Source: Diospyros lotus
Taxonomy: Eukaryota; Streptophyta; Magnoliopsida; Ericales; Ebenaceae
Direction: 5' to 3'
Assembly (NCBI RefSeq): GCF_014633365.1
Contig: NC_068348.1
Coordinates: 16,882,311-16,946,310, forward strand
Length of the DNA stretch: 64,000 bases
The position numbers were made by a program, and so were the translations under genes. Of this stretch, positions 43,387 to 55,119 are shown one piece after another. Within the stretch, counting starts at the first letter, position 1. Every line of letters starts with the position of its first letter. The notes under the pieces are model-generated. The model saw only the letters and a program-made list of their open reading frames with translations. It was not told where the DNA came from and made no database searches.

Positions 43387-44689
43387 GTAGCTAATAAATA
43401 TAATTTATTCTATTTTTATATGAACTTTACTCAATAAAATGAATTATATGTAGTTTTAACCTAAAAACTTAACTGAAATTTACATGCTAAAATCAAATAA
43501 AGTCTTCAAATTAGAAAATAATATTTTATCAACACCAAAAAAAATTAAAAATAAGATTTTATTATCTTTTAGTCTAAGAAGGTCTTCCATCTTAGAATTA
43601 TCTTTTTAAAAATATGTAGTTTCAAAAATATATTTTTAAAAATAATAAAGAAAATGTATTTTTATTATTTTAAAAAATTAAAAATAAATTAAAAAAAAAT
43701 GCAACCTAAGTGGTTATGAGATTTTGGTAAAAATTCAATAGAACATGTGAGAAAGGCTTTTCTACTCAAGGAGAAGTATAGCTTTAGGAGTCTATTAGTA
43801 GTATTGCACTTTTTTCCTCCAAAATAATTAGCAAACTGCTTGTGCCTCGAGAATAATTAGGAAACTTCTATTGGAGCTGTCAAATCAGGCCGAAAGTCCC
43901 TTCCATTGAGCGGGCGGCACTCCTGGGAAGACAACTTGCAGGCCTTTCAGACCCTTTTTGTCACTACACTCGAGAGAACTAGGCAGCTGGAGGTAGAGAA
44001 ATGAGACCCGCCAACATGGTAGGCAAGTGTCTTTTTATTATCTATCAGGCGTTGATGTGTTCCAACTCTGAAAAAAAAAAAGAAAAAAAAATTGGACTAA
44101 TTTTAGATTTTTGAAATTTAATAATTTAAGGCTAAAATGTATTATAAAATAAAGATTTTAACGTGGAAAAAATTGATAGTTAAAAGATGATTTTTTGTCA
44201 TTAAAGAGTTTTAATGACAAAATTTTTTGTCATCATCCATTGTTAAAACTTCCACCATTAAAACTATTAACGGGAAGAAAACTACCATCCTAATTTTAAG
44301 TGCAATTAAAGTATATTTAATTTTAGAACTGTTAAGAAAAAAAGAAAGTCAAATAAAGATTAAGACTAAGTCTATTCTGGCCAAAATCTATTAGGATTAG
44401 AATAACCCACTAGACTTAGTCTTCTGATCTGTTATGGAAGGCTGGTAGAACATCTTGAGCTCTCCCCATGAGAAAAACACATAGATGACTTTGATATGAA
44501 CTATAATGAGATTTGGATTATGCTGACTAGAAAAAAATGAGACCTTCATAGCAGACAATCATCCAGGTGAAAGGAAATGAGGGCCAAGGCCAAAAACACA
44601 ACTTGTTGAGAAATTTGTCGTTTTGATTTTATGAAAAAATTAATAAATTTGATTAAAAGATGATGACCAAAACAATTAAAGATGATACG

Positions 44690-45390
44690 TAGTTAATCAA
44701 GTTTTGTATCGAGTAAATAATTTAAATTAAGTCGAGATATAGCTTTTTTCAATCGAGTAATAAGTTTATATTAAACGAGTATTTCAATGATAAAAAAGTC
44801 ATGAGTAAAAATTTCAAGTTAAAGTTAATCGATTGCTTGATTTTTGTAATCAAGTAAGCATTAGTCAAATCTAAGAGTAATCAATTACAAATATAGCCTC
44901 AATCGAATAAAGATGTAGTGTCCTCAACTAAAGAGAAGTTTGTATTCGAGTAAATAATGTAAGTTTCTATCGAGTCAAATGTAATCGAGTAATGATCAAT
45001 CTATACTTGAGTGAACACCTTTTGTAATCAAGTAAATATTCTTTGGAATTTCTGTTAAGTCTCTGGATGGTTTTTGTATTCGAGTTCTTAAAATTGAAAT
45101 CAAGTAAATTATTTTTATAATCAAGTAAATGTGTCAAAACTAAGTTAAGTATATGGAATTTATGTTTAATTGAGTATTTAAATTTGTATTTGAGTAAAGA
45201 TCATTTTGTATTTGAGTAGATATGCTTTTCTAATAGAGTATATACTAAATTTTTCTATGACAAAAATTTAATCAAGTAGAAGAAAATTTGTACTTAAGTG
45301 AGTGGCAAAAGTAATCAATTACAAAATCTATATAGTCAAGTAGAGATCAAATTTAGTTGAGTAAACCCTAATTTGTACTCCAATAACACT
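44690..45390. repeat. AATCGAGTAA array in U3 of Q
   Basis: Around 30 degenerate copies of AATCGAGTAAAT (variants ATCAAGTAA, TTCGAGTAA, TTTGAGTAA) in 700 bp. Spacing is mostly 18-30 bp. It ends about 225 bp before the TATA box. Confidence 0.85.
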
Positions 45391-45613
45391 TGTCTAATTT
45401 TGAAAAATATAGCCATCACATCTCATTAAATGTAATTTCTCCTTACTTTTCAGTATATTAAATGATCTTCAAACAATATCTGCATATTTTATGAATATCT
45501 AACTGGTTGTTTGAGGTTTGTAGAGACAAAAAGTGACAGTTGTGACTCAAAAACAAAAAGAACATTTTATTTGTTTAAGGACATGTTAACTACAACATTC
45601 AATTCCAAAAGAG

Positions 45614-45621
45614 TATAAAAA
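45614..45621 (+). promoter_or_regulatory. TATA box of copia Q LTR
   Basis: TATAAAAA in GAGTATAAAAAGGG. Confidence 0.65.
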
Positions 45622-46098
45622 GGGTTGAAGTTGAATAAGAAAGAAGATATTCTGAACTCCAAACATTCTACTCTCGAGACCTCAAGAGCTTTCAGAGATC
45701 ATTTTACTTGAGCCATTCAAAAGAGATAGTGCTTATTTTCTCAAATTCTCTTATCTCTTTGTATCATCAAGAGAAAACTTTTATAAACTGTAATATCATC
45801 TCCTTCTCTTGAATTCTGTTCTTCACATTTTTTTGTTAAATTTGTAAGGGTTAAGCCTTAGCTTAGTAAAAGGCATTGGTTGTGGTTGAGCCAAATGAAA
45901 AGCCATAATGTAAAGGTTTGTAGCCAAGCCTACTTTAAAAGCTACCTAAGTAAGATTGGTTTGACTAAATCTTTGGTGAAGAACTAAGGTAGTGGATTAG
46001 GCATAAGTCGAACTACTATATGGTTAAATTAAGTTTCTATTTTTAAATGATGAAAAAGGCTTAATTCACTCCCCTCTTAAGTTAACAAACACTACAAG

Positions 46099-46110
46099 TG
46101 GTATCAGAAC
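46099..46110 (+). promoter_or_regulatory. Primer-binding site of copia Q
   Basis: TGGTATCAGAAC, 7 bp after the LTR end. It fits the initiator-methionine tRNA complement TGGTATCAGAGC except for one base. Confidence 0.8.
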
Positions 46111-46153
46111 AAGTCTCATTCACAAGTCTAACAAGCCTAGAGAAAAGATCAAT

Positions 46154-46985
46154 ATGGCCAACACATTAAGAAGCTCATTTCAAGAGAGCCAATCTTGCAA
46201 CAAGTCACCATTCTTTGACGTCAACAACTATGCATATTGGAAGAACAGAATAAGACATTCATTCTTTCAAGGGATGTGAGGCCTAGAGAATCATTTGTAG
46301 TGGATTCAACATGCCAAATGTAGCAGTGGGGAACACTATCATTCCAAAACCAGAAAAAGATTAGACCGGTCATGACATGAGGATGATCAAGCTTAATGTA
46401 GCATCCAAGAACATGTTGGAGTGTGCACTAAGTCCGAAAGAGTATAACAGAATTTTAGCTTGCGAGACAACCCAAGAGATATGGGACAAGTTTGAGGTAA
46501 CTCATGAAGGAACCTTTAAGATGAAGTGGTCCAAGATTAGAATGCTTAAGCATGATTATGAATTATTTTTAATGCAGTCTGGAGAAACTATAAAGGATAT
46601 GTGTACTACGTTAAATAATATAGTATTTAACCTAAAGAACTTAGGAAAACCAATTTCAAATGAAAATATTGTTGAGAAAATTTTACAATGTCTACCTCAT
46701 GAATGGCATCCTAAAGTCATTGCCATACAAGAAGCACAAGAATTAGAAAAGTATCTTTGGATGAATTGTTAGGATATCTAATGACTCATGAATTGAGTAT
46801 GAGAAGGCAATAGGAAATACCATCTAATAAAAATAAAGGAATAGCCTTGAATGTTTCAAAAAATGATGAATCTAAATCTAAATCTACTAATTTAAATGAT
46901 GTTGCCTTACTTGCTAAAAAGTTTCTAAGTGTTATTGGAAAACTATAGCAATTAAATTTATTTATCTTGGGAACAATTAGAGCAG
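46154..46985 (+). pseudogene. Copia Q gag, truncated
   Basis: Starts MANTLRSSFQESQS, 45 bp after the primer site. It continues with FFDVNNYAYWKNRI and, after frame breaks near 46275-46380, KNMLECALSPKEYNRIL, ETTQEIWDKFEVTHEGT and IVEKILQCLPHEWHPKV, all of the UBN2-type copia gag. A stop occurs at 46770, then a degraded stretch. The sequence ends near 46985, where another repeat begins, so protease and pol are absent. Gag would assemble the particle. Confidence 0.85.
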
Positions 46986-47649
46986 AGCTCCTTAGCAAGA
47001 TAGTGAGATTCGGGACACCGCTTGACAGATCAACTGGTAAGCTTGATTTGCTACCCTAAAGGGATGAAGCTTCAGGGATCCAGTTAGGTCTCTAGGGTCA
47101 TCATCCCCAGTGAGCCTTTGAGGAACAAAGGATAGAAAGGTCCCAAAGAGTCTCCGGAGAAAACCCTCAGCTAGTCTTTAGGGATTGCTATCTCGGATGG
47201 GTCTGTAGTCAAAGAAGTCATCAAAAGGCACGCAAGGATGTTCCCCACATGAGCTTTCCAATGCCTAAGTTAGACAAACATCTTGAAGTAGAATGCAAAT
47301 ATATGCAGAGTATGTATGTAAGAAGTATGGGTGTTCAGGGGAGTAGGCTCCTTATGAGTTATCTATAAGTTAGGACTTTAGAGTCTTAAGTTTTTGGGTT
47401 TGCAATTCTAGAAAGAGAGGGAGAGAGAGAAAGAGAGAGAGGGAGATTGTGGGTTGAGTGCAGTCCTGAAAGAAGAATCTATTTACCCAGGTGGGTATTT
47501 ATAGAAATTTGGTGGGGTCCATAAATGAGAGTCTTGAGGCCGGAGGGCCTAGAGATATCATCAGGGTGAAAACGCCTCGATGAGTGTCTCTGGGTGGACC
47601 TAAAGAATCTTTGTAGCCATTGAGCAACTTTGGCCTAGATTATTGGTCC
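46986..47649 (-). mobile_element. Unclassified LTR fragment, probably reverse
   Basis: Non-coding, with many short GGGATC/CTAGGG/TCTCCGG words, a GA microsatellite (47410-47450) and, on the minus strand, a TATAAATACCCACC promoter-like sequence (TATAAATA at 47496-47503). W inserted at its right end (ACAAC, 47650-47654). No continuation was identified with confidence after 59452. Confidence 0.45.
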
Positions 47650-47689
47650 ACAACTATTGTGCCATGAAAAATAGGTTGACTAAAAATGA

Positions 47690-48135
47690 GAATTTTTAAA
47701 GAAAAAATAAAAAAGCTTGCAGCAGTGTGCCCCAAGCCCACTTGCAGCAAAGGGCTTGCCTCAAAGGCCTTGTGGCAGTATGCCGCAAGCCCCCTTTGCG
47801 GCAATGACCTTGCGATAGTGTGCCATGAGCCTCCTTTGCGGAAGCATCCTTACAGCAAGCCTTATGACAAGGCCTTGTAGCAGTGTGCCATGAGTCCCCC
47901 TTTGTTGTAGTGGCCTTGCAGCAAGCCTGTGGCAAGGCCTTGTAGCAGTGTGCTGTGAGCCCCTTTTGCGGAAGCGGCCTTATGGCAGGCCTTGTGGCAA
48001 GGCCTTGCGGCAGTGTGCCGCGAGCCCTCCTTTATGGAAAACCTTGGGGCAAGGCCTTGCAGGAGTGTGCCGCAAGCCCTCTTTGTGGAAGCGGCCTTGT
48101 GGCAAGATCTTGTGGTAAAGACTTGATTGTAGCCA
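47690..48135. repeat. W array 1: GGCCTTGCGGCAGTGTGCCG unit
   Basis: About eight copies of a 55-65 bp unit that combines CCTTGTGGCAGTGTGCCGCA with AGCCCCCTTTGCGGAAGC. Many inverted sub-repeats exist (TTGCGGCA/TGCCGCAA). It ends about 70 bp upstream of the TATA box at 48205. The 3' LTR has it at 58230-58575. Confidence 0.85.
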
Positions 48136-48204
48136 CACACCTCGAACATAGTTCATTCAACAAGCGACACATGTCATCACCAAGCATCCTTGAGAATTGT
48201 GCCC

Positions 48205-48212
48205 TATAAATA
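48205..48212 (+). promoter_or_regulatory. TATA box of W 5' LTR
   Basis: TATAAATA in GCCCTATAAATACCC, identical in the 3' LTR (58656). Confidence 0.7.
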
Positions 48213-48374
48213 CCCAGCTATAGGACATTCAAAATGGCTTCTAATTTTGGTAAAAGTTTAACTCATTGACTGCATCTTTACTATTTTCGTGAATAGTTAT
48301 ATAGATTAGATATTGACTTAGGCATCGGAGGGTCTTCGCGAGCGAGGATTCTCGTGAGCCTTCTAACCCAATTT

Positions 48375-48795
48375 TTAGCATCAACAAGGCAAAATCTTTG
48401 CGGCGAGACCTTGCAGCGGGACAAATCCTTGCGGCGAGATAAAAACCTTGTGGCGAGACCTTGTGGTGAAGGCAAAACCTTGAGACAAGACCTTGTGGAA
48501 ATCCTTATGGCTAAGACAAAGACTTGCGGTGAGACCTTATGGTTGAGGTAAATCCTTATGGCGAGATCTTGTGGCAAAGGGAAAAGCTTGCAGCTAGAGT
48601 TTTCGGTGGAGGTAAATCCTTACGGCGTGACCTTGTGGAGGAGGAAAAACCTTGTGGCAATCCTTATGGCGAAGACAAAACCTTGAGGCAAGACCTTGTG
48701 GGGAAGAAAAAACCTTGAGGCGAGACCTTATAGCGGAGGAGAAACCTTATGGAAATCCTTGTGGCGAAAATAAAGCCTTGCGGCGAGACCTTGTG
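48375..48795. repeat. W array 2: CTTGCGGCGAGACCTTGTGG unit, first part
   Basis: A 28-35 bp unit, roughly (GAAGACAAA)(CCTTGCGGCGAGACCTTGTGG), in 12 or so copies. It is downstream of the TATA box and so would be transcribed. The array continues at 50860-50957 and 54695-54965 after the two nested LTRs, which landed in it. In the 3' LTR it occupies 58845-59345. Confidence 0.85.
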
Positions 48796-49134
48796 TGTAA
48801 CAGCCCACCTCTTCAGGGCATGTTATGTCTTAAGAAATTTGGAATTTTTTTTTTTTTTTTATATTCCCTAAGACCTTATCTAGTGCTAGGCGAGATATTT
48901 ACACTAGAAAATAAATACAAAGCGGAAGCTGAATCGAACCTGCTTATGGCAATACATACATGAATAACTGGACATAGCATTTATTACAAAGTTACTACAT
49001 AAGCTTCTGAAAATAAAACAAGTGTACATAATCCTTAGACTATTCATATTACAACATGGTGCATTTCCTCGTTTATTGACGTCTCACGTCACAACACATC
49101 TCCAATCTCGGTATCATCACTGCAAGTCCCGACT

Positions 49135-49151
49135 GGAACGTTGAATGTTCC
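49135..49151. promoter_or_regulatory. Conserved palindrome GGAACGTTGAATGTTCC in T3
   Basis: Identical to T2 (17106-17122). About 18 bp further on is an exact TTAGATG..CATCTAA hairpin (about 49167-49187), which T1 also has. Confidence 0.65.
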
Positions 49152-50403
49152 AGGGGCGAACCCAAGTTAGATGATAAACCATCTAAGTAAGGGTACATAA
49201 GGATATATCATGTCTGTATGCAATGTCTTACCTCGTAGGTGTCAACTGCACCCTCATGCTACCTACCATTTTAGCGCCCACCTCTATCAAAGTCGGGGTG
49301 TATGGGTGCACCCTTGGTAAGGCAACGGTGCTAGTTCGTACTCCCTACGGCCTTATATGCATGTGATCAATGATATCAACGTGAATTTATGCATTTCATA
49401 ATCATGTCATGGATGCAGTCTACGTGTTGGGTACATATCATAGCATGTCAATATGATGTAAGCATTTATAACCGTACTAAGTTCGAAACGGTACACTTAT
49501 AGCTAAGTTTCCTCGAAAGGCGTGTCGGCCTCGAAAATCATGCCGAGCGGCTATTTCTTAATCTTCTCACCCTCAAGGACTCCTAAAATAGTAAACTTAT
49601 TTTCAGAATATCATTTTACTATTTTTCATAATTTCTTCAATTTTTCTTTTATTTCTAAGTCTTATCTTTTCAAAAATTGCATAAAAATTATCTAAACTTT
49701 CATAAAATCTAATTTCTTTTTATTAATATTCCTTAAATAGTATTTCTAACATTTTGGAATTTTCTTGGATTTTTTCAAATTAAATTCCTATTTTTCCTTA
49801 TTTCCATAATAGCAAAACTATTTAAATAAATGGCTAATTTAACATTTTTCAGAAAATTTTTCACAAAATAAGACATAAACAATATTTCAGAACTTCTGAA
49901 AATTTTTGAAATTTTTTCAAAACTTTTTCCTATTTTATTTCATTTTCTTTTCTTTTCTTTTTTTCTTTTTATTCTTTCTGGCGGGTGCGTGGAAGGCACG
50001 CGCCTTCTTCCTACTCGCGGGCGTGTGCAACCACGCGCCTGCCTGGTTCATCTTCTTCGACAGCTTCCTCATCGCCGGCGAACCTCCCGAGCCTCCGAGC
50101 TTCGAAACGAAGCCCTACCCCCCTAAACTTGACCTCCCGAACCCAAAAATAACATTAAAATTGAGAAAAAAAACAACACGAAGTACCTTGATTTAGCGTT
50201 TGAAGGCTCGGCTCTGGAAAATCGCGATTTTCCGGCAAGCTTCGATTCTCCCTCCTTGTTGCTCCGTTGGCCACCAAAATCACCAGAAAGCTTGCCCACA
50301 CCTCAAGGATCAAAACCCTACTTTCAAAACTCGCAAACACTGCCTCAATCGACTGCTCTAAGAAGTAAAAATTTTTGGATGAATGGGCATGCATGAACTC
50401 GGT

Positions 50404-50411
50404 TATTTATA
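50404..50411 (-). promoter_or_regulatory. TATA box of LTR T3
   Basis: TATAAATA on the minus strand in GGCTATAAATAACC, the same context as T1. Confidence 0.65.
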
Positions 50412-51608
50412 GCCAAAGCTCCGGCGCGAACGTCCCATCGAAGGTGCCACGCGTCCCTGAGGCCATTCCTAAAGCCATCTCCCATTAATTTCTCCCCTCT
50501 CCCTGATTGCTTGTTGCAAGCGCGATCGTGCGCCTGCTCCGATTTTTTCCAGATTTCTGGATTTTATATATATATATATACATATATACCTATACACCTT
50601 TATATATATACCTACGGTATGTACACATATTTATACATATACACATATACTTACTTATTTATATATATCTATTCATATACTCTAATACATACAGATTTAT
50701 ATTTTTTATCATATATTTCAAATTATATGCTATGATTATATCTCAACATTTGTAATTGACTTCATATAAATTATTAAATTTAATTTATCGCTTAATGTCA
50801 TAATTCTAATAATATCAAATTATTATTTACGATGACTTAGGGTATTACATTGTAGGGAAGACAAAACCTTACGGCAAGACTTTATGGCGAAGGCAAAACC
50901 TTGAGGCGAGACCTTGTGGCAAAGGAAAAACCTTATGGAAGTCCTTGTGGCAAAGACTGTAACACTCCATATTTTGTGAAGTTGGCACGTATTTTAAGTG
51001 TGTTTAAAATACCAAAAAATATGCTTGAAATGGCAACAAGTGATTGAATCAGCTGTAGGGAATGCCCTGGAGCTTAGATACCTAAGGACAAAGGTATATC
51101 TTTGATGAGCGTCTCGAGGCAAGATTTATAACGCTGAAAGAAATCAAATCAGAAGGGATTCTCGATTCTAAAAGATCAAATGATGGTAAGGGGCTTCCGG
51201 GAAATCAACAGAACCTTGAGGAGCCTCTAATTTTGTAAATAAAACAACCCCGAGATGGTTTCGGGATGAAACAAAGGTCCTATGAGGGCTCTAGGATGAA
51301 ATCATACTTGTCGAGTAACTTTGAATTATTAATTTTGGATTTTAAGTATCTCGATGAGAATTAATTTGATGTTTGAGGGTGTAATTGTAATTAGAGAATT
51401 ATCCAAACAAAATAGGGATGAAATTAGGAGTTCATGTGGTAAAATATCAAAGTTTGAGAACTTGAAATAAGGGCCAAAATGACATTGGGAAGAAGTTTGG
51501 GGTATTAGCTAATTTGGATGTCAAAATTAAATCCATTCTAGCTTTGAATCTTTGGAGTCTAAGGCTTATCTTGAGACAAGTGGCACCATATGATTAGTTC
51601 AAAGAATC

Positions 51609-51616
51609 TATAAATA
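51609..51616 (+). promoter_or_regulatory. TATA box of LTR T4
   Basis: TATAAATA in ATCTATAAATAGAG. Confidence 0.65.
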
Positions 51617-52490
51617 GAGACCATGGGTTGTTCTCAAATCATTCAATGGAGTTTGAAGATTGAGGCATTCTAAGTTGAGGAGCTTGCTCTTGAGTGAGGG
51701 GAGGAAATTTTGCAAGAAGGCGGGAGGAAATCAGAGGAGAAGCGGGGGAGAACAAGTATCGTCAGAGTTTTGGGTCTCCGCCAAATTTTGTCCCTAACAG
51801 TAAAAAGAAAGTAAGGTAAGTCCCTTTTTTTCTGATAATCCTATAGAGGGGGAAGAGAAGGTCGCGTAGGTTCAAACGAGGGTTGAATTGGAGTTAAAAT
51901 GAGGAAGTTATGGCCGAAAAACCAAAACGAGGTGAAGCTATCCGAAACTGGTGGGCCGCGCGTGAGATACACGCACCAGGAAGTGGTTGTGCATGAAGGA
52001 GTGTGGGCCACATTCCCAGGGCACGTGAGGGCTTGTGAGGGGCATTTTTTTCTTCAAAAATTCCAGTCTTGTCCCTAATTTAATGCCCTTCAATCCTGTA
52101 TAAAAATATTTGAGGTTAGGTTTACCGAAAAATGTGTTTTTTGCAGAAACCTAGGCTATTTGCTGTGAAATTGTATCTTTCAAGAGATAAACCTTCAAGG
52201 TGATCAGACTTCTATACTCCAAATCCTATTTTTTGTTCTCTTATGAGAGACTTCTATTGCATGGAATGTGTTTTGTGAAGTTATTGTACATAAAGTCTTG
52301 TTATTCTCTTACGTGAAATCATGTTGCATATATGAAATGTATTTTTCTGAAAAATATATGTTTTTTTTTTTAACTATTGCGTTTATAAAATTCGTGTGAC
52401 CATACTGTTGCAATTATTTGTTGTTGGCCGAGGGCAAAATTCGGATATCCCCCGAGAGGCGCTATACGTGCACCATCGAGAAAAATCTCG

Positions 52491-53960
52491 CACTACAAAA
52501 AAATCAGCATTTAGCGACGATTTTTTTTTGCATTTTGCGACGGTTTTTTTGCATTTTGCGGCGGTTCACGTAATTTAGTGACAGTTTTAAAAACCGCCGC
52601 TAAATCAAACGTCGTGAAGCATTTAGCGGCGGTTTTCAGCAACCGCTGGAATAACCGCCGCTAAGTAACATTTTTTGCGACGGTTAACTGCCGCTAAATA
52701 TGTGATTTAGCGGCGGTTTTTAAAATATTTAGCGGCGGTTTCAAAATCGTCGCTAAAATTAAAAAAAAAATGATTTTTAATTTTTTAATTTTAGTGAAAA
52801 AATAAAAATAAAAAATTTAATTTTAGCGGCGGTTTCAAAACTACCGCTAAAATAAAAAAATTATTTTTTAAATTTTAGCGAGCTCGGTTGCTCGCTGGCC
52901 CACCCTTCCTTGTGCGCCACGTGGCGTTGCTGCTGGAAATTAATTCCAGCCCTTCCCCTCCCCAAGTTTCGATCCCCAGACCACCCATACGCGCATGCAT
53001 GCACGAACCGCTTGATCTATGAAGCACCTTGTTTTATGTGCGCACATATAATTTATATACTAATACAATCATTATTTTATAGAATTATATTTTATATATT
53101 TTAATATAAATTAAAAAAAATTAATTAATTCATTAGTTTTTAAAATAATAAAGGAATAAATTAAAAATAAATTAATTGAGTTAAATTAAACAAATTAATT
53201 CATTAAAAAATAAAAAGAAGATTTTATATATTTTTTAAAAATTATTAAAATTTTGTTAAATTTCTTTTTATTTTTTAAATTAATTTTTTTAATGAATTTT
53301 GTGATTAAGTTAAATTAAATTTTAAATTTATTTTTAAGATTTTATATTTTTATTAATTTAATTTTTAATTATTTTTTAAGGAATTTTTAATTTTTTAATG
53401 AATTTACGATAAATGTTAATTTAATTTTAATATTAAATTATTTAATTATTCTTTGAATTTAGTGGTAGTTCTTAAAAATCGCCGCAATTATTAATTTAAT
53501 TTTAAATTTAAATTTTATTCTTTAATTTTTTGCGTTTTATTATTTAATTATTTTTTAATTTAGCGAGGTTTTTAAAAATCGTCGCGAATATTGATTTAAT
53601 TTTAATTTTTAAATTTTATTCTTTTAATTTTAATTATTTTATTATTTAATTATTTTTAAATTTAGCAACGATTTTTGAAAACTTCCGCGAATATTGATTT
53701 AATTTTAATTTTAAATTATTTAATTATTTTTGAATTTAGCGGCGGTTTCTCAAAAATCGCCGCTAAATTAAAATTTTTAACGAATTTTGCTGCGGTTTTA
53801 AAAAATCACCGCGAAATTTAATTTAATTTTTTAATTATTTTGTTAATTTATCGACGGTTTTAAAAAATCGCCGCAAAATTAAATGTCTTAGAGAATTTTG
53901 CGACAGTTTTTGGAAACCGCCGCAAAAAAATCGCCGCAAATACATTTTTTTTTTGTAGTG
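52491..53960. mobile_element. CACTA-2, non-autonomous, complete, inside T4
   Basis: A 1470 bp element with CACTACAAAAAAATCAGC at the left and the inverse (TTTTTTTTTTGTAGTG) at the right. A perfect TCG duplication flanks it (52488-52490, 53961-53963). The subterminal regions and most of the interior are hairpins of the form AGCGGCGGTTTT...AAACCGCCGCTAAA, about a dozen copies. A central GC-richer patch (52880-53040) resembles that of CACTA-1 and CACTA-3. No transposase is present. Confidence 0.93.
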
Positions 53961-54230
53961 TCGTGGGGAAGACCATGAGTCTAAAGGACAACGAAGGTGG
54001 TGTTTTGCATGATTTCTATGAGGTTGGGCCAAGGTGACATGGTTAGGGACCTCTCGAGAGGCGCTATGCATGCGCCATTGAGAAAGCTCTTGTTGAATGA
54101 GGCTGACATGTTCACGAGGCACTTCGGAGTAGTCCTCGTTATTTTTCTCATACGTTTTATACTTGTTCATACATTGATATAAATTGTTTCTCACTAGAAG
54201 ATTCATATTCTAATTAAACTATATCCCTAA

Positions 54231-54246
54231 AATATTCAAATGTTCC
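54231..54246. promoter_or_regulatory. Conserved palindrome in T4
   Basis: AATATTCAAATGTTCC, the reverse complement of the T1 element at 4081-4097. The partner hairpin is not preserved. Confidence 0.5.
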
Positions 54247-54694
54247 AGATTCGACAAATAACTCTAAAGGAAATGAAGTAGTTAAAGAATAAGCTTAATT
54301 TGCTGCCTGTAGCATGTTTAACATATCTATGTTTATGTGCGAACCTATGTATGTTTTGGATATGTTTAAGACGTTCATGTTTAAGATGTTCAATTATCAC
54401 TTGTGAGACATGATGTCCATTTAATACATTTTGTAGACGTCTTGAACGATTTTATTTATGATAAATAAAGTATTATGGTTGTGAACCATATCAGTTTCGA
54501 TCTAACTTCTGCATTTGAAACTTTAACACCTATCTTAGTCATTCGGTTATTGGGTTTGTTAAGTTGAGAAGGTGAAAATTAGGGTTTTTGGGAATTTGGG
54601 TGATGTATGTCAGCGATTGTGATATGAAAAAAATTTTATATTCTCGAAATTCTAAGTTATAACACGCCCAAAAAATTTGGGGTGTTACAAAGAC

Positions 54695-54965
54695 AAAGCC
54701 TTGCGGCGAGACCTTTTGGCGAAGATAAAGCCTCGCAGTGAGACCTTGTGGTGAATACAAAACCTTAAGGCAAGACCTTGTGGTGAAGACAAAGCATCGT
54801 AGTGAGACCTTATGGCGAAGACAAAACCTTGTGACGAGACCTTGTGGTGGAGGTAAATCCTTGCGATGAGTCCTTGTGGCGAAGGAAAATCCTTATGGCA
54901 ATCCTTGTGGTGAAATCCTTGCGGCGAGACAAATCCTTACAGCAAAATCCTTGTGGCGAGTATCC
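54695..54965. repeat. W array 2, last part
   Basis: Continuation of the CTTGCGGCGAGACCTTGTGG array after LTR T4, about eight copies. Confidence 0.8.
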
Positions 54966-55082
54966 TTGTGGCAAGCTCCCTTGAGCCAACTTCTCTCACG
55001 GCAACCTTATTTCACTCGACACCGAGCTCTCATGGACCCCACATCATAAATTTTAATTGTTGTATTTTTGGCAATAATAATT

Positions 55083-55098
55083 TGGCGTCGTCGCAACT
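55083..55098 (+). promoter_or_regulatory. Primer-binding site of W
   Basis: TGGCGTCGTCGC, nine bases after the LTR. Ten of its 12 bases match TGGCGCCGTTGC, the start of the tRNA-Asp complement used by many plant gypsy (Tat/Athila) elements. This supports a gypsy origin of W. Confidence 0.65.
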
Positions 55099-55119
55099 AA
55101 AAGCCAATCTTAACACCAG

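Larger units (their letters stand above)
42058..44603. other. AT-rich non-coding interval
   Basis: No recognisable gene, LTR or transposon coding domain. It holds a degenerate tandem repeat (42853-43151) and a CCACCA microsatellite (43320-43386). A small GC-richer patch at 43860-44030 matches nothing I know. A short TTTTAATGACAAAATTTTTTGTCA hairpin-like region lies near 44200-44240 (given here in part). It may include old, unrecognised elements. Confidence 0.5.
44604..46091 (+). mobile_element. 5' LTR of copia element Q
   Basis: TGTTGAGAAATTTG to TTAACAAACA, about 1488 bp, followed by a primer site at 46099. It contains the AATCGAGTAA array (44690-45390), a TATA box (45614) and the GTCGAACTACTATA and CACTCCCCTCTTAAG end blocks. 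These resemble the end blocks of the Z-family LTRs, so Q is a related but distinct copia. The 3' half of the element is missing. Confidence 0.85.
48796..50849 (-). mobile_element. Solo LTR T3 (gypsy-type), reverse, inside W 5' LTR
   Basis: A 2054 bp LTR, TGTAACAGCCC to GGGTATTACA, flanked by TTGTG (48791-48795) and TTGTA (50850-50854). On the minus strand it has a TATA box at 50404 and, downstream, the GGAACGTTGAATGTTCC palindrome with the TTAGATG/CATCTAA hairpin. A (TA)n-rich stretch lies at 50566-50700. No internal sequence is present. Confidence 0.9.
50958..54689 (+). mobile_element. LTR T4 (gypsy-type), forward, solo, with CACTA-2 inside
   Basis: TGTAACACTCC to GGGTGTTACA, with perfect AAGAC duplications (50953-50957, 54690-54694). 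Without CACTA-2 it is about 2.26 kb. It starts like T5 (63216): TGTAATACCCCATGTTCG versus TGTAACACTCCATATTTTG, and both then share GTAGGGAATG and GATGAGCGT blocks. The TATA box is at 51609. A GAGAGGCGCTATRCRTGCRC segment occurs twice (52455 and 54057). Confidence 0.92.
47655..55073 (+). mobile_element. 5' LTR of W, split by T3 and T4
   Basis: Pieces 47655-48795, 50850-50957 and 54690-55073. Without T3 and T4 it is about 1.62 kb, against 1.28 kb for the 3' LTR; the difference lies mainly in the number of motif copies. It ends TATTTTTGGCA, 9 bp before the primer site. Confidence 0.88.

Noticed and set aside
43860..44030. GC-richer patch considered as an exon or tRNA-derived SINE
   Set aside because: No tRNA-like box A/B pair, poly-A tail, splice context or long frame could be supported.
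50507..50755. Hydrophobic Tyr/Ile-rich open frames suggesting membrane peptides
   Set aside because: Translation of a (TA)n/(TATACA)n microsatellite inside T3.
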